This document shows positions 1 through 9,179 of a stretch of DNA of 64,000 bases, piece by piece. The notes beneath the pieces are model-generated. The model had not been told where the DNA came from, searched no databases, and saw only the letters and a list, made by a program, of their open reading frames with translations. Origin of the DNA: Paraflavisolibacter caeni (lineage in GTDB: Bacteria > Bacteroidota > Bacteroidia > Chitinophagales > Chitinophagaceae); contig NZ_JAOTIF010000022.1 of assembly GCF_025628885.1 (NCBI RefSeq), positions 1-64,000 of the forward strand, given 5' to 3'. The translations under genes were made by a program, and so were the position numbers. Position 1 is the first letter of the stretch; each line of letters begins with the position of its first letter.

Positions 1-15
1 TTCATGATAAGTAGA

Positions 16-1842
16 TCAGAAAGCAAAACTATTTACATCCCATCCGGTCAACAATATGCACTTGCTCGTTGATTTACGCACCTCATAGGTTTTCTGTGCC
101 ATTTTCTCCCTTTGAGAAGCTCTATTCAAGAAATGATTTACAACTTCGCTTAGAAAACGTTTCAAGTGTGCTATACCTGCATCTGCTTTGTTTGGCCGTA
201 TAGCAAAAGCCCCGAGCCCTGGAAGCAATTCATGAAATCCAACGATCTGCTTTGACTCAGATCCAGGATATAATATGTAAGCACCTGCAGTTCTTCTTAT
301 TGCATCTCTGTATGTATGCATTTTCAGCAGGTCAGCACGCTTGAAGGTTCCTTTTGTTTGATCTAACTTTTCTTCATCTAAATAGTCATCTGTGCCAAAG
401 ATGCTCTTTAGGTCCTCTATACGATATTTTGCATCAAAATGAATATGCGTCATCAACTCTTGCTCCTCAGCCTCTTTAGCACCTATTCCAAATGGCCAAA
501 TACTCAGTGTATAATCAGGTCTCAAATTCTTCGACCAACTTCCACCCTTGGGATACTCCTTCTCCCCTACGAACGTTCTGTTATAGCTAAACTCAATATT
601 GAGTACTCTTGTTTCAGCTTTATAGACTCCTTTGACTGGTAAGTATTGCCCTTGCTTCAATTTTAACCCTAATCCATCTTTTGTTTTTTCTATTAATTCT
701 CCAACAGATAAACTATCTAATTGAAACAGCTCTTTGATGACTTCAAGCAGCTTAAAGAATAACCAATACTCATAGAGCACTGCCACGTCTTTTTTGTTGC
801 CCGCATACACATCTTCACCACCAAGCCAAACCAGTTTGGCAGCCAGGTCAAACATTAGCCAAGCCCTCAGTATTTCGCGATAACCTTCTTTGCGTTGTAA
901 AACAGGGCTATTAAGAGGAAGAAGATTGGGATAGGAAATATCCTTGAAAATAGAATGGCTTAAATATTCTTCCAATTTTAATTCTAATAGAGAGGCCTCA
1001 GTGGCTAAGCGTTGGCTCGTAGCCTTCGTTCGGATCTCTGTGCAGACAAATAGGAATGAAATCAACACATATCGGACAAACTGATTTTCGGGCGTATTAA
1101 TTGATTCTTTTTTATAGGAGGTCTTGATTCTTGATGGTATAGTGGGTAAACTAGTGTGTAGGTGGTGGCTTTCAGGTAATGGAATCCTATTACCTGCAGC
1201 TACAAATTGTCGCAAATCCTTACTATCGATTCTTTTGAGTGCTCTTACGTCTCTTTCTATTTCTGTTTCAGCCCATTTTGTAATAGGGGATTGCATAAAT
1301 TTATGAACAGCGTCATTGAATTCAGATGAATCGAGAACGGATTTGAGAAATGCGAAACGCTGATAAAGTGTCTTGGAATCTACTTCAAAGTCAGCAGTGA
1401 AGTATTGAGTAACAGGTGAGTTTGGCTGCAAGAGCAGGTCGGTACACCGCTCTGTAATATCTTCAAGCATTGTCCGATAATCACTGCGGTACGCGGACTT
1501 AACAGATCGCACCTCTAATTTAACCTCAGAAACTTTCTGGCGGCTCTTCTCCTCAAGTACATTTAAGGAGAGCGTACCTACATATATGCAAGGATTGATC
1601 CGCCCTTGATTATTCCGTTTTTTTGATTGGGTGAGGATCCCGTTTATCTCTTCAAATACATAACCTTCTTCTATTGCATACTCGTATGTATGTCCTTCTA
1701 AAATTTGATAAGGCGACTCACCATTTTCTTTGGCCTCGGCCTCACTAATTTCGAAAATATCATTGCTAGAAGTTTCAGAAAAAACTTCTAGCTGAAGTGA
1801 TTTTTTCTCACCCAAAGGCAGATTGATTGTTAGCTTGTTCAA
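16..1842 (-). CDS. McrC-like nuclease subunit (DUF2357-type), type IV restriction
   Basis: Predicted nuclease partner of the AAA+ protein encoded 9 bases upstream in the same operon. RPDYTL near residue 442 and HFDAKYRI near residue 467 together fit a PD-(D/E)xK nuclease core. The long region before it, including YEYWLFFKL near residue 359, looks like the DUF2357 part of long McrC homologues. At 608 aa it is well above the ~350 aa of E. coli McrC, as expected for the DUF2357 form. In the family McrC docks on the McrB hexamer and cleaves when translocation is triggered by modified DNA; some DUF2357 branches have been proposed to act on RNA. The gene is complete, with its stop at 16-18. The substrate cannot be read from the sequence. 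Confidence 0.8.
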   Translation of the reverse strand: MNKLTINLPLGEKKSLQLEVFSETSSNDIFEISEAEAKENGESPYQILEGHTYEYAIEEGYVFEEINGILTQSKKRNNQGRINPCIYVGTLSLNVLEEKSRQKVSEVKLEVRSVKSAYRSDYRTMLEDITERCTDLLLQPNSPVTQYFTADFEVDSKTLYQRFAFLKSVLDSSEFNDAVHKFMQSPITKWAETEIERDVRALKRIDSKDLRQFVAAGNRIPLPESHHLHTSLPTIPSRIKTSYKKESINTPENQFVRYVLISFLFVCTEIRTKATSQRLATEASLLELKLEEYLSHSIFKDISYPNLLPLNSPVLQRKEGYREILRAWLMFDLAAKLVWLGGEDVYAGNKKDVAVLYEYWLFFKLLEVIKELFQLDSLSVGELIEKTKDGLGLKLKQGQYLPVKGVYKAETRVLNIEFSYNRTFVGEKEYPKGGSWSKNLRPDYTLSIWPFGIGAKEAEEQELMTHIHFDAKYRIEDLKSIFGTDDYLDEEKLDQTKGTFKRADLLKMHTYRDAIRRTAGAYILYPGSESKQIVGFHELLPGLGAFAIRPNKADAGIAHLKRFLSEVVNHFLNRASQREKMAQKTYEVRKSTSKCILLTGWDVNSFAF

Positions 1843-1851
1843 TTTAGAAGT

Positions 1852-3786
1852 TTAAGCTTCTGCATAACTTGTGAAACCATTGTTTACTAACCCTCTTTGC
1901 ATACGCGCAATCTTTTCCAGGGAAAGAGGGTAACGACAAATTGAAGCATCTAGCGAAGACTCCTGTAGTTCTTCTAGTTTTACAGCGTCTATATTTTCTT
2001 TATCCCTTAAGCAAATTGATGCTAAGGCCTTTAACACATCTTCCAGCTTTCTTCTTGAACCATGAACTTTTGGCAACAGCTTTTGCATTACAGCGGCATC
2101 AATAACTTTCTCATCTGACCAACTGGGTTCAAGTTTATTAACAACAGCAGCGAATCGCTTAATTTCAGAGGCCGTGCGGTAACCAAATTCAGCACCTAGT
2201 TCTCTTAATTCGTCAAAGAATGATAATAGACTAGAATTGATGTTATTTGGATCACTCTGCATTAAGTTTTTATCAGATGCTTTTTCAAGGAATGATTCTG
2301 CCATGGCGGCGCCTTTCCCAGCAATTAGGTTAAGATCTATCCTTCCACCGGCATCTAAAAAGGTTTCAAGCTCATTCCTAGTTACTCTAAACTCAATAAC
2401 ATTTGCCCTATCTAGCACCTTCGGACTAAACATGTAGGTAGTTTCGTCGATATTTACGGTTCCAACTATGAATAGATTTGTCGGCAGTTTGATACTAGAT
2501 GGCACGTGATCTTTCCATTCGGCAGTTTGAGTATGTAAGGGTATGGATCCTGTTGACTCCATTACACTAAGGAAATCTGCAAAGTATCTTTCAACATGAC
2601 TCAGATTCATTTCATCCAAGATGAGGAAGTAGGGTTTGTGCTGATTCTCTGGTTTATTTGCTTCAATCAATAGGCTTAGTGCCCCATTTTCTGGTAGAAC
2701 ATATTTGCCAGTTTCTAACGCATTAGGAAAACCTAATAAAGGTTCTCTATTGGTCCAATCAGCTCCCACCGGAACTATGCAGATTTGATTGTCATCTAGT
2801 GACATCCATTTTGCAAAAGCTTGAGCCAACTTTGTTTTTCCTGATCCTGATAGGCCGGTCAAGATTACAAATGGTTTTGTGAGTAAAGAACAAATGAATC
2901 TTGTAATTATATCTGGGTTTAGTAAGAGGCCTGCTGCTTTAACATCAGTAGCAAAGGCATCAATCTGAAATGGGGCGTCTACTTGAATTGTTTGTAGATC
3001 AACATCGTTGGAAGAAGGGAACGGTAGATATGGAATATAGGACTGGTTTTCGCTATAATAGATCTTGTTTATCAAATCGAATAATAGCTTTGGGCATTCG
3101 GTGATATAAGCTCCTTGACGCAATGTGAGTTCTGAATTGTAAAATACGTTGTGCTTAGATTTAATATCTAAAAGCAGCTTTTTGTTTTCTTCGGTTAAAA
3201 TCTTGGATTTGGGAAGCGGTACTAGATCGACATATTCTTTTAGGTCAACCAAGTAAGCATCACCTTCCCAATTGGAATTAGCGACACCTTTACCTTCTAT
3301 ATATTTATCCTTTACTTTTGAAACGCCTGTAAATCCATAATTATCTGTTAGATGTAAAATAATATCTCCTTCAGATACCTCGCGCATAAATCCATATATG
3401 TTAGCTCCGCGTTTATCTTTTGTTGGGCTCCACATTCGTTTTCCAAGCGCATATTCTCCTTCTATTCTATCTGGTCTATCTTCTACAATTGTTTTTTCAA
3501 CCCACACTTTGGGAGTTAGGCCCTCCGTGGCATTCTTTTTTTCGACAATAAAACCATGTTCATTTAAAAGTTTGAACGCGGACTTTGTAGAATTATTAAA
3601 GTCTTTCAATGTAAGTTCTGTACCGCCCAGAATTTTACTAGCTTCAGATAGAACTAGTATGGGTGGATATGTTTTATTCTTGAATTTTAAATCATATTCA
3701 AAAGAATCCCTTCCTTTTCTTAATTCCGGTTGGCTATCAATTTTCTCAATGGCTTGTAGGATACTTTCCTCATTAAATTGTACCAT
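1852..3786 (-). CDS. McrB-like AAA+ NTPase with N-terminal head and EVE-like domain
   Basis: Motor and target-recognition subunit of a McrBC-type system. Three parts are visible. Residues ~1-95 contain YDLKFKNKTYPPILVL and resemble the N-terminal head of ScoMcrA-type enzymes. Residues ~105-215 contain GKRMWSPTKD, a GDIILHLTD segment and VSKVKDKYIEGKG, which resemble the PUA/EVE fold that reads modified bases. The rest is the AAA+ motor: Walker A GLSGSGKTKLA (~308), Walker B LILDEMNLSHVERYF (~387), and GTVNIDETT plus SPKVLDRA (~440-455), the McrB-type sensor region. E. coli McrB uses GTP. The pairing with the downstream nuclease gene supports the call. The two N-terminal assignments are by pattern only and less certain than the motor. 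Confidence 0.85.
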   Translation of the reverse strand: MVQFNEESILQAIEKIDSQPELRKGRDSFEYDLKFKNKTYPPILVLSEASKILGGTELTLKDFNNSTKSAFKLLNEHGFIVEKKNATEGLTPKVWVEKTIVEDRPDRIEGEYALGKRMWSPTKDKRGANIYGFMREVSEGDIILHLTDNYGFTGVSKVKDKYIEGKGVANSNWEGDAYLVDLKEYVDLVPLPKSKILTEENKKLLLDIKSKHNVFYNSELTLRQGAYITECPKLLFDLINKIYYSENQSYIPYLPFPSSNDVDLQTIQVDAPFQIDAFATDVKAAGLLLNPDIITRFICSLLTKPFVILTGLSGSGKTKLAQAFAKWMSLDDNQICIVPVGADWTNREPLLGFPNALETGKYVLPENGALSLLIEANKPENQHKPYFLILDEMNLSHVERYFADFLSVMESTGSIPLHTQTAEWKDHVPSSIKLPTNLFIVGTVNIDETTYMFSPKVLDRANVIEFRVTRNELETFLDAGGRIDLNLIAGKGAAMAESFLEKASDKNLMQSDPNNINSSLLSFFDELRELGAEFGYRTASEIKRFAAVVNKLEPSWSDEKVIDAAVMQKLLPKVHGSRRKLEDVLKALASICLRDKENIDAVKLEELQESSLDASICRYPLSLEKIARMQRGLVNNGFTSYAEA

Positions 3787-3792
3787 AAGCAG

Positions 3793-4074
3793 TTAGTTAT
3801 ACACTTGATGCAATTTGATGTAAAATATTGAAAATACAATATTGTAAATATCTAGGCCGGAAAGTTCTTTAAGATACTTCGCTTTAAAAGTACTGGCATT
3901 GATGGCAAAAAGGATAATCATCTGCTCTCGGCTTTCTGACATGTTGATTATAAAATCTCTATCTGGAATTAAATTGGAGTCCTCTGATGAATTCTCTGAT
4001 GCTTTATGCATTATATCTTGTTCTCTGAGCTCAGGCAGCATTGTGATGCTTTGTGCAAGTTTGGAGATAGTCAT
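3793..4074 (-). CDS. Small hypothetical protein upstream of the McrB-like gene
   Basis: A 93-codon frame in the same direction as the restriction genes; its stop lies 6 bases before the McrB-like start, so it could be the first gene of that operon. An in-frame TAA lies ten codons upstream of the ATG, so the frame does not extend further. The protein is leucine/isoleucine-rich, with no signal peptide and no recognisable motif. It might be a small regulator or accessory subunit of the McrBC locus, or a chance frame in an AT-rich leader. No homologue comes to mind. Confidence 0.35.
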   Translation of the reverse strand: MTISKLAQSITMLPELREQDIMHKASENSSEDSNLIPDRDFIINMSESREQMIILFAINASTFKAKYLKELSGLDIYNIVFSIFYIKLHQVYN

Positions 4075-4158
4075 CGGATTATGGAGAAGATTGCCAGGAG
4101 TTTAGCTCGTATCATTGCATGAAAGACGATATCTTAGTTATGTATTAAATGATAGAAG

Positions 4159-5328
4159 ATGAGATCAGAAGTGAATATTCACCTGCTGGATTTTTTTGTA
4201 TTGATTGCCATCTTCCAGGCAGCTTATATCTCATTTTTCATCATCCGCAATGGAAGAAAACACAGCTACGCCAATGTGTACCAGGGTTTGTTCCTGCTTT
4301 CATTTGCACTACTGGCATTCGAAGAATTTCTCAACAATACCGGGTACATTACCAGGATCCTGGCCTTAACCTCGTTCAGCCAGCCATTCAATTACTTCCT
4401 GGGTCCTTTTTTCTATTTGTATATAGCGGCCAGTCTTTACCCCGATCAAAAGCGACGTACCTGGATCCATTTCATATTGCCGGTTTTCTGGTGTTGTTAT
4501 GTCTGGTTTTACCTGGCGCAACCCAATGAGGTGAAATACAATGCCTATATCAGTTTAAAACACCCGGACTGGGAGCCCGCTCAAGTGGTTTCAACTTTTT
4601 CGCAGGATCCTTTAGGCATCAGGCAATATGCGAACGAACTGACTATCCTGTCTTTACTGGCGTATGATGTGGCAGCCCTGGTCGTAATTCTGAAAAAACT
4701 GAAATCAGTCAACCAGGCCTTCTTCAACATCACCCAGCCACAGATCGCTATGATCCGTAACAGCTTTGTCCATTGTATAGTGGTTGCGTTGCTGTATAGT
4801 GCTTTGAAAATACTATGGGGCATGACCAGCGATGTAGGCATGATCGTAGTGCCCTACTTTTGTATTTATATATTTATCATCAGTTACAGGATTACGAGCT
4901 CGGCTACCTATTTCAATCAGCCCTTTTCCGTGTTGGATTTTCCCGTATCCAAATATCAAAAATCTTCGTTGGGCGAGGATCAAAAGGACGAGATATTGAG
5001 CAAGATCCGGCACGAAATGGAAGTGAACCGCTACTTTGCAGACAACCTTTCGTCACTGGGCGGACTGGCCAAAAAGATCCATCAATCTACCCACCATGTA
5101 TCGCAGGTGATCAACGAGCGGTTGCATAAAACCTACTTTGAACTCGTGTCCTCCTACCGGGTTGAGTATGCCAAACAACTGCTGAAAGAAGATGCCGGTT
5201 CGAAACTGACCATAGAAGAACTGGTGGAAAAAGTAGGGTACAACTCCAAATCTTCCTTCAATACGGCCTTTAAAAAGCAAACCAGCCTTACACCCACTGA
5301 ATATCGTAAATCACTGAAAGTCAATTAG
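4159..5328 (+). CDS. AraC-family regulator with N-terminal membrane sensor domain
   Basis: Residues ~1-240 form about seven hydrophobic segments (LLDFFVLIAIFQAAYISFFI first), followed by a linker and a C-terminal AraC-type double helix-turn-helix at ~280-385 (KLTIEELVEKVGYNSKSSF and TSLTPTEYRKSL are the second HTH and closing helix). This 7TM-plus-AraC design is frequent in Bacteroidota, where the membrane half probably senses a ligand and the cytoplasmic half controls a neighbouring gene. The TonB-dependent receptor that follows in the same direction is the obvious candidate target. The ATG at 4159 leads straight into the first membrane helix. Ligand unknown. Confidence 0.9.
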   Translation: MRSEVNIHLLDFFVLIAIFQAAYISFFIIRNGRKHSYANVYQGLFLLSFALLAFEEFLNNTGYITRILALTSFSQPFNYFLGPFFYLYIAASLYPDQKRRTWIHFILPVFWCCYVWFYLAQPNEVKYNAYISLKHPDWEPAQVVSTFSQDPLGIRQYANELTILSLLAYDVAALVVILKKLKSVNQAFFNITQPQIAMIRNSFVHCIVVALLYSALKILWGMTSDVGMIVVPYFCIYIFIISYRITSSATYFNQPFSVLDFPVSKYQKSSLGEDQKDEILSKIRHEMEVNRYFADNLSSLGGLAKKIHQSTHHVSQVINERLHKTYFELVSSYRVEYAKQLLKEDAGSKLTIEELVEKVGYNSKSSFNTAFKKQTSLTPTEYRKSLKVN

Positions 5329-5449
5329 ATTTTTTTCATAAACCCGCTACAATCGTACGAGCCTATAGGTTCGAACGGCTTCCCGATGATTGCATTCGTA
5401 CCCTTCCGGGAGGATGCTGCAGATTGCACCCGTTTCCAAAACGGATGTT

Positions 5450-7861
5450 ATGAAATCAATATACCTGTTGGCTTGCCTGTTGTCCTTTACAGCTACTGCC
5501 CAAAGCGGATGCATTACAGGGTTTGTGCTGGATACGAACCAACAGGCTTTACCCAACGCTTCTGTGGTGCTGCAAAAACCGGTCAACGCATCTTCTGTTG
5601 CAGGAACGGCTACAGACAGCACCGGGCGCTTTATGCTGAACGTTCCGGCGGGCGGCTATCATTTGATGGTAACGATGTCAGGGTTTCAGCATCAACTGTT
5701 CCCGGTGGAAGTATTCGTTGGTAAGACTGTCCGGGTAGGTCCGGTAATGCTCCGGGGAGCGATCCGGGAACTAAAAGAAGCGGTGATCACGGCTACCCGG
5801 AGACCAATAGAGTTTGAAGCCGGCAAAACCATTGTTACGCCCGGCGCGTCCATCCTCACAGCACAGGGCAATCTTTTTGAAGCCCTCAAAAATATTCCCG
5901 GACTCGTGGTGAATGAAGACGGAACCCTGATCCTGAATGGGCAGAAAGGAGTAAATGTGCAGGTGAATGGCAAAGAAACCTATCTCTCAGGCATGGCCTT
6001 GGTGAGCCTGTTGAAAGCAACTTTGGCAACCTCCGTCGACAAGATTGAACTTTTGACCAGTCCTTCGGCAGCATACGATGCCTCCGGAAGTGCCGGCATG
6101 ATCAATATCCGCCTTAAAAGATCTGCTGCACAGGGCTTTACTCTTTCATCGCACCTGAATTATCAGCAGGGGAGGAATGGGAGGGCGGATATGGGCGTAC
6201 GCACCACTTTCAGAAATAAGCTAACGGGGATCAGCCTGGATTATTCCTTCTTTGATGGGGATAAGGCTAAAAAAGGTACGCTCCACCGGGAGTACCACCC
6301 GGCCAATGACACCTTCAGGAAGACTGCCAGTCAAAAAGTGGCTTTAACCAACCAGGACCAAACCCACAACTTCAAACTTACGGCTGATTGGGATGTGACA
6401 AAATATGTTATGGTAGACGTTTATGCTGCCACTGTTTTCTTTCAGAGAAGCGTACCGGGCAGTTCTTATACCAGTTTTTCTTCCGGCAGCACTATTGAAG
6501 ATTCAGTGCTCAATACCAATACTCAAAGCAGGTTTCAGCAAAAGACCTTCAATGGCGGTATGTGCACCGTGTATAAAGACGAAAAAAAGAATGAGCTCAA
6601 TTTTTCAGTTGACCACCTTTCCTTCCGGCACCAGGATCATTTACAGATGCATAGTTGGATGCAGCGGACAAACGCCAGTCTGCCTCTGCGAAACGATACG
6701 CTCTTTGGAACGTTCGATGACAAAGTGCGGATGTGGTCAGCTCAAGCTAATTTTTCAAAACCCCTTCCGTCTCACCTGCAATTTCAATCCGGCCTTAAAC
6801 TCGTAAGGGTTCATATCGATAACCAGGCCCTATACCGTCAGCCTTTCTCCGGTGCGATTGCCACCACCAACAACAGCATATACGCCTATAACGAGCATAA
6901 CAACGCCGCTTACCTGCAGTTGAGTGGCAAATTCAGCCGATGGAGTTTCGTGGCGGGTTTGAGAGCCGAAAACAATCAGATCAGCGGAACTGCCTTCGAC
7001 CTGAAGGGGAGTGGCCATGATTCTACTTACTGCATGGATGATACAAAACTGTTTCCTAACCTGGCGCTGCTCTATCAGCTAACTGAGACCCAGGATATAT
7101 CCGTTACGTATAACCGGAGGATCACCCGGCCCAACTACCGTGACCTGAGTCCATCAGGATATACGGTAGATGAATACATACTCGTTAGTGGCAATACCGG
7201 ACTGCAGGCAGAGCTGACCCACAAGATAGAAATGGCATATATCCTGAAGAAGTTATACCGTGTTACTGTTTTTTATACATGCACGGATGATGCTATTGCA
7301 CAGGGGTTCCGTGAAAGGGAAAATGGTGGCCTGCTGGTTATTCCTGAAAATATGGTAAGCCGGAAAACCCTGGGGTTAAAGGGCGATGCCGGGAACCTGC
7401 TTGATGCAAAATGGTGGAAAATCAGCGGCAGCGGTTCGTTATTCTATACGGAAAACAAATGGACAGAATCATCCCGGCCCAGGAAAAATAGTACCCTTAC
7501 ACCTACGCTCAGTATCAATAACAGTTTTCCTTTGGCAAAAGGGTGGAGCGCCCAGGTGACGGGATATTACAATGGTAAAATGGGGCTGGGGCAAATGGAG
7601 GTTCCCGCTCTTTGGTCTGTATCAGCCGGTGTTCGTAAAAAAATGTTGAAAGAGCAGTTGAATCTTCACCTATACGTGAACGATATCTTTGCCTCTGTCC
7701 GCGAAAGAGCTGCTTTCGGAAGTGGAGCCATTGATGGCTTCAGTAATATTCGGTACGATGAAACCTCCGTTGGACTTTCCATCCACTATCATTTTAAAAA
7801 AGGCAAACAAAAAGAAATGGCGGACAGAAGTATAGAGGAAAGTAAAAGAATTAATTTTTAG
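5450..7861 (+). CDS. TonB-dependent outer-membrane receptor with carboxypeptidase-regulatory-like N-terminus
   Basis: Outer-membrane beta-barrel of 803 aa. The chosen ATG at 5450 begins a signal peptide (MKSIYLLACLLSFTATAQ); the frame is open upstream, but those residues do not fit a signal sequence. Residues ~22-100 (GFVLDTNQQALPNASVVLQ onward) match the CarboxypepD_reg-like beta-sandwich common on Bacteroidota receptors; a plug-like region follows (IPGLVVNEDGTLILNGQKG near 150), then a barrel of the outer-membrane-beta-barrel type. No partner SusD gene is present, so this is not a polysaccharide-uptake pair; receptors of this type often handle siderophores, peptides or metals. The substrate cannot be told. 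The upstream membrane AraC regulator may control it. Confidence 0.85.
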   Translation: MKSIYLLACLLSFTATAQSGCITGFVLDTNQQALPNASVVLQKPVNASSVAGTATDSTGRFMLNVPAGGYHLMVTMSGFQHQLFPVEVFVGKTVRVGPVMLRGAIRELKEAVITATRRPIEFEAGKTIVTPGASILTAQGNLFEALKNIPGLVVNEDGTLILNGQKGVNVQVNGKETYLSGMALVSLLKATLATSVDKIELLTSPSAAYDASGSAGMINIRLKRSAAQGFTLSSHLNYQQGRNGRADMGVRTTFRNKLTGISLDYSFFDGDKAKKGTLHREYHPANDTFRKTASQKVALTNQDQTHNFKLTADWDVTKYVMVDVYAATVFFQRSVPGSSYTSFSSGSTIEDSVLNTNTQSRFQQKTFNGGMCTVYKDEKKNELNFSVDHLSFRHQDHLQMHSWMQRTNASLPLRNDTLFGTFDDKVRMWSAQANFSKPLPSHLQFQSGLKLVRVHIDNQALYRQPFSGAIATTNNSIYAYNEHNNAAYLQLSGKFSRWSFVAGLRAENNQISGTAFDLKGSGHDSTYCMDDTKLFPNLALLYQLTETQDISVTYNRRITRPNYRDLSPSGYTVDEYILVSGNTGLQAELTHKIEMAYILKKLYRVTVFYTCTDDAIAQGFRERENGGLLVIPENMVSRKTLGLKGDAGNLLDAKWWKISGSGSLFYTENKWTESSRPRKNSTLTPTLSINNSFPLAKGWSAQVTGYYNGKMGLGQMEVPALWSVSAGVRKKMLKEQLNLHLYVNDIFASVRERAAFGSGAIDGFSNIRYDETSVGLSIHYHFKKGKQKEMADRSIEESKRINF

Positions 7862-7912
7862 TTTTATAACCGGAAATTTCTGCTGTTACCATTCGCTCAC
7901 TACACTCTATTG

Positions 7913-7979
7913 AACAGGGTAGCGGGAATCCTTCCTTCTCCCGTCACAAACGAGGTTCTCTAACCAACCGCGCTATGGA
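7913..7979 (-). other. Degenerate tRNA-like sequence
   Basis: Read on the minus strand, the segment contains a near-normal D-arm (GCGCGGTTGGTTAGAG), an anticodon-like stem-loop with TTTGTGA in the loop, and an end TTCCCGCTACC resembling a tRNA 3' acceptor strand. The 5' acceptor strand does not pair and the T-arm lacks TTCRA, so it is not a functional tRNA by eye. It may be the relic of a tRNA attachment site beside the toxin-antitoxin and scar region that follows. Chance resemblance is possible. Confidence 0.3.
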
Positions 7980-8091
7980 AGAGCATCATCAAACCTTTAG
8001 CGGTAGTTCTGGTTTGTTTTGGCACATTTTTTAGTCTTATTATTTGTTTCGTTTATTTCGTTTAGCTACTTTTAGATTGAAAATGTGGTTT

Positions 8092-8547
8092 ATGGATGCT
8101 GTACTAGAAAGAACTACCAGAAAAGATCAAAAGATTGCTCAATCTTCTATTTCGAAGATTGAAAAAACATCGAGAAAAGTAATTAGAAAAGACAGTAGTT
8201 CTGTAAAAATCAAAATTCAAGAAAATGGGGAATTTTTGGAAATTCCTAAAAAAGCTCTTTATCTGCTTTTCGACATATTGAAAAATATGGCAGAAGGGAG
8301 GTCCATTACATTACTTCCTTCAGATTCTCAAGTGAGCACTCAACAGGCAGCAGATCTGTTGAATGTATCCAGGCCTCATTTAGTAAAGCTTCTTGAAAAA
8401 GGTGAAATTCCTTTTAAGAAAGTGGGTGCTCATAGAAGAGTTGAGTTAAAAGATGTTATTGCATATGAAGAGAGAATGAAGAAAAATAGAAAGGAGCAAT
8501 TAGATTTTTTAAGTAGACAGGCACAAAAACTTAATTTAGGATATTAA
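8092..8547 (+). CDS. Excisionase/MerR-type helix-turn-helix antitoxin
   Basis: About 151 aa. A basic, low-complexity N-terminus (~1-45) is followed by a short beta-rich part and then a C-terminal DNA-binding module: STQQAADLLNVSRPHLVKLL, KGEIPFKKVGAHRRV and LKDVIAYEERM, the pattern of excisionase-family winged HTH proteins. It overlaps the PIN-domain gene by one base (TAATG), so the two are probably translationally coupled, in the usual antitoxin-first order. It likely neutralises the PIN protein and represses its own operon. The open frame reaches TTG 8044, but ATG 8092 (or ATG 8083) is a more natural start. Confidence 0.75.
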   Translation: MDAVLERTTRKDQKIAQSSISKIEKTSRKVIRKDSSSVKIKIQENGEFLEIPKKALYLLFDILKNMAEGRSITLLPSDSQVSTQQAADLLNVSRPHLVKLLEKGEIPFKKVGAHRRVELKDVIAYEERMKKNRKEQLDFLSRQAQKLNLGY

Positions 8548-9110
8548 TGATTCATTCTGGGAGATTTACAGCACTATTAGATGCAAATGTACTTTACCCA
8601 GCTCCTTTGAGAGATTACTTATTACACCTGGCAAGCTTAGATTTGTTTAAGCCAAAGTGGACAAGTGAGATCCATGATGAATGGATTAGAAATCTCCTCG
8701 CAAAAAGAACCGATCTGAAAAGGGCATCTTTGGAAAAGGCTAAAGAAGCAATGGATGCTGCATTTCCTGATGCGAATATTGTAAACTATGAAGATCTGAT
8801 CAGTGGTGTTGTATTGCGTGATGAAGGAGATAAGCATGTGCTCGCAGCTGCGATCAGGGGAAATGTGGATGTTATCGTAACCTTTAATCTAAAAGATTTT
8901 CCTTCTAAATATCTGAACAAATATGACGTAGATGCTCAGCATCCCGATGAATTTGTCTCCAACCTGATCAACCTTGACAAAGTCAAATGTCAAAAAGCAT
9001 TGAGCAACCAGGTGAAAAGTTTAAAGAACCCTCCTAAGACACAGGTTGAGGTTTTGGAAGCATTGAAAAACTGTGGTTTGGAAAATAGTGTTGTACAATT
9101 AATAGATTAG
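8547..9110 (+). CDS. PIN-domain ribonuclease toxin (VapC50-like)
   Basis: A 187-aa PIN protein. The acidic metal-binding residues are in their usual places: LLDANVLYP (~10-18), SEIHDEW (~40-46), the DEGDKHVLAAAI block (~92) and VTFNLKDFP (~112-120). A ~60-residue C-terminal extension after the PIN fold (from about YDVDAQHPDEF) matches the long VapC50-type organisation rather than the short ~130-aa VapC. PIN toxins cleave structured RNA, often tRNA, when freed from the antitoxin. The start overlaps the stop of the HTH antitoxin gene (TAATG). The target RNA is unknown. Confidence 0.8.
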   Translation: MIHSGRFTALLDANVLYPAPLRDYLLHLASLDLFKPKWTSEIHDEWIRNLLAKRTDLKRASLEKAKEAMDAAFPDANIVNYEDLISGVVLRDEGDKHVLAAAIRGNVDVIVTFNLKDFPSKYLNKYDVDAQHPDEFVSNLINLDKVKCQKALSNQVKSLKNPPKTQVEVLEALKNCGLENSVVQLID

Positions 9111-9138
9111 GAAAGTTGGATTATATCTTTTGATGAAA

Positions 9139-9166
9139 CAAAAAAGGCCGGCATTTGCTGACCTCT
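9139..9166 (-). terminator. Relic copy of a tRNA-Asn-type terminator
   Basis: The hairpin AGGCCGGCATTTGCTGACCT with an adjoining A-run (T-run on the minus strand) is nearly identical to the terminator of the tRNA-Asn gene at 20237-20261. No tRNA follows it here; instead the broken phosphoesterase copy begins 14 bases on. It is probably a piece of duplicated DNA that marks a recombination junction. Confidence 0.6.
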
Positions 9167-9179
9167 TGAAGAAACTTGA

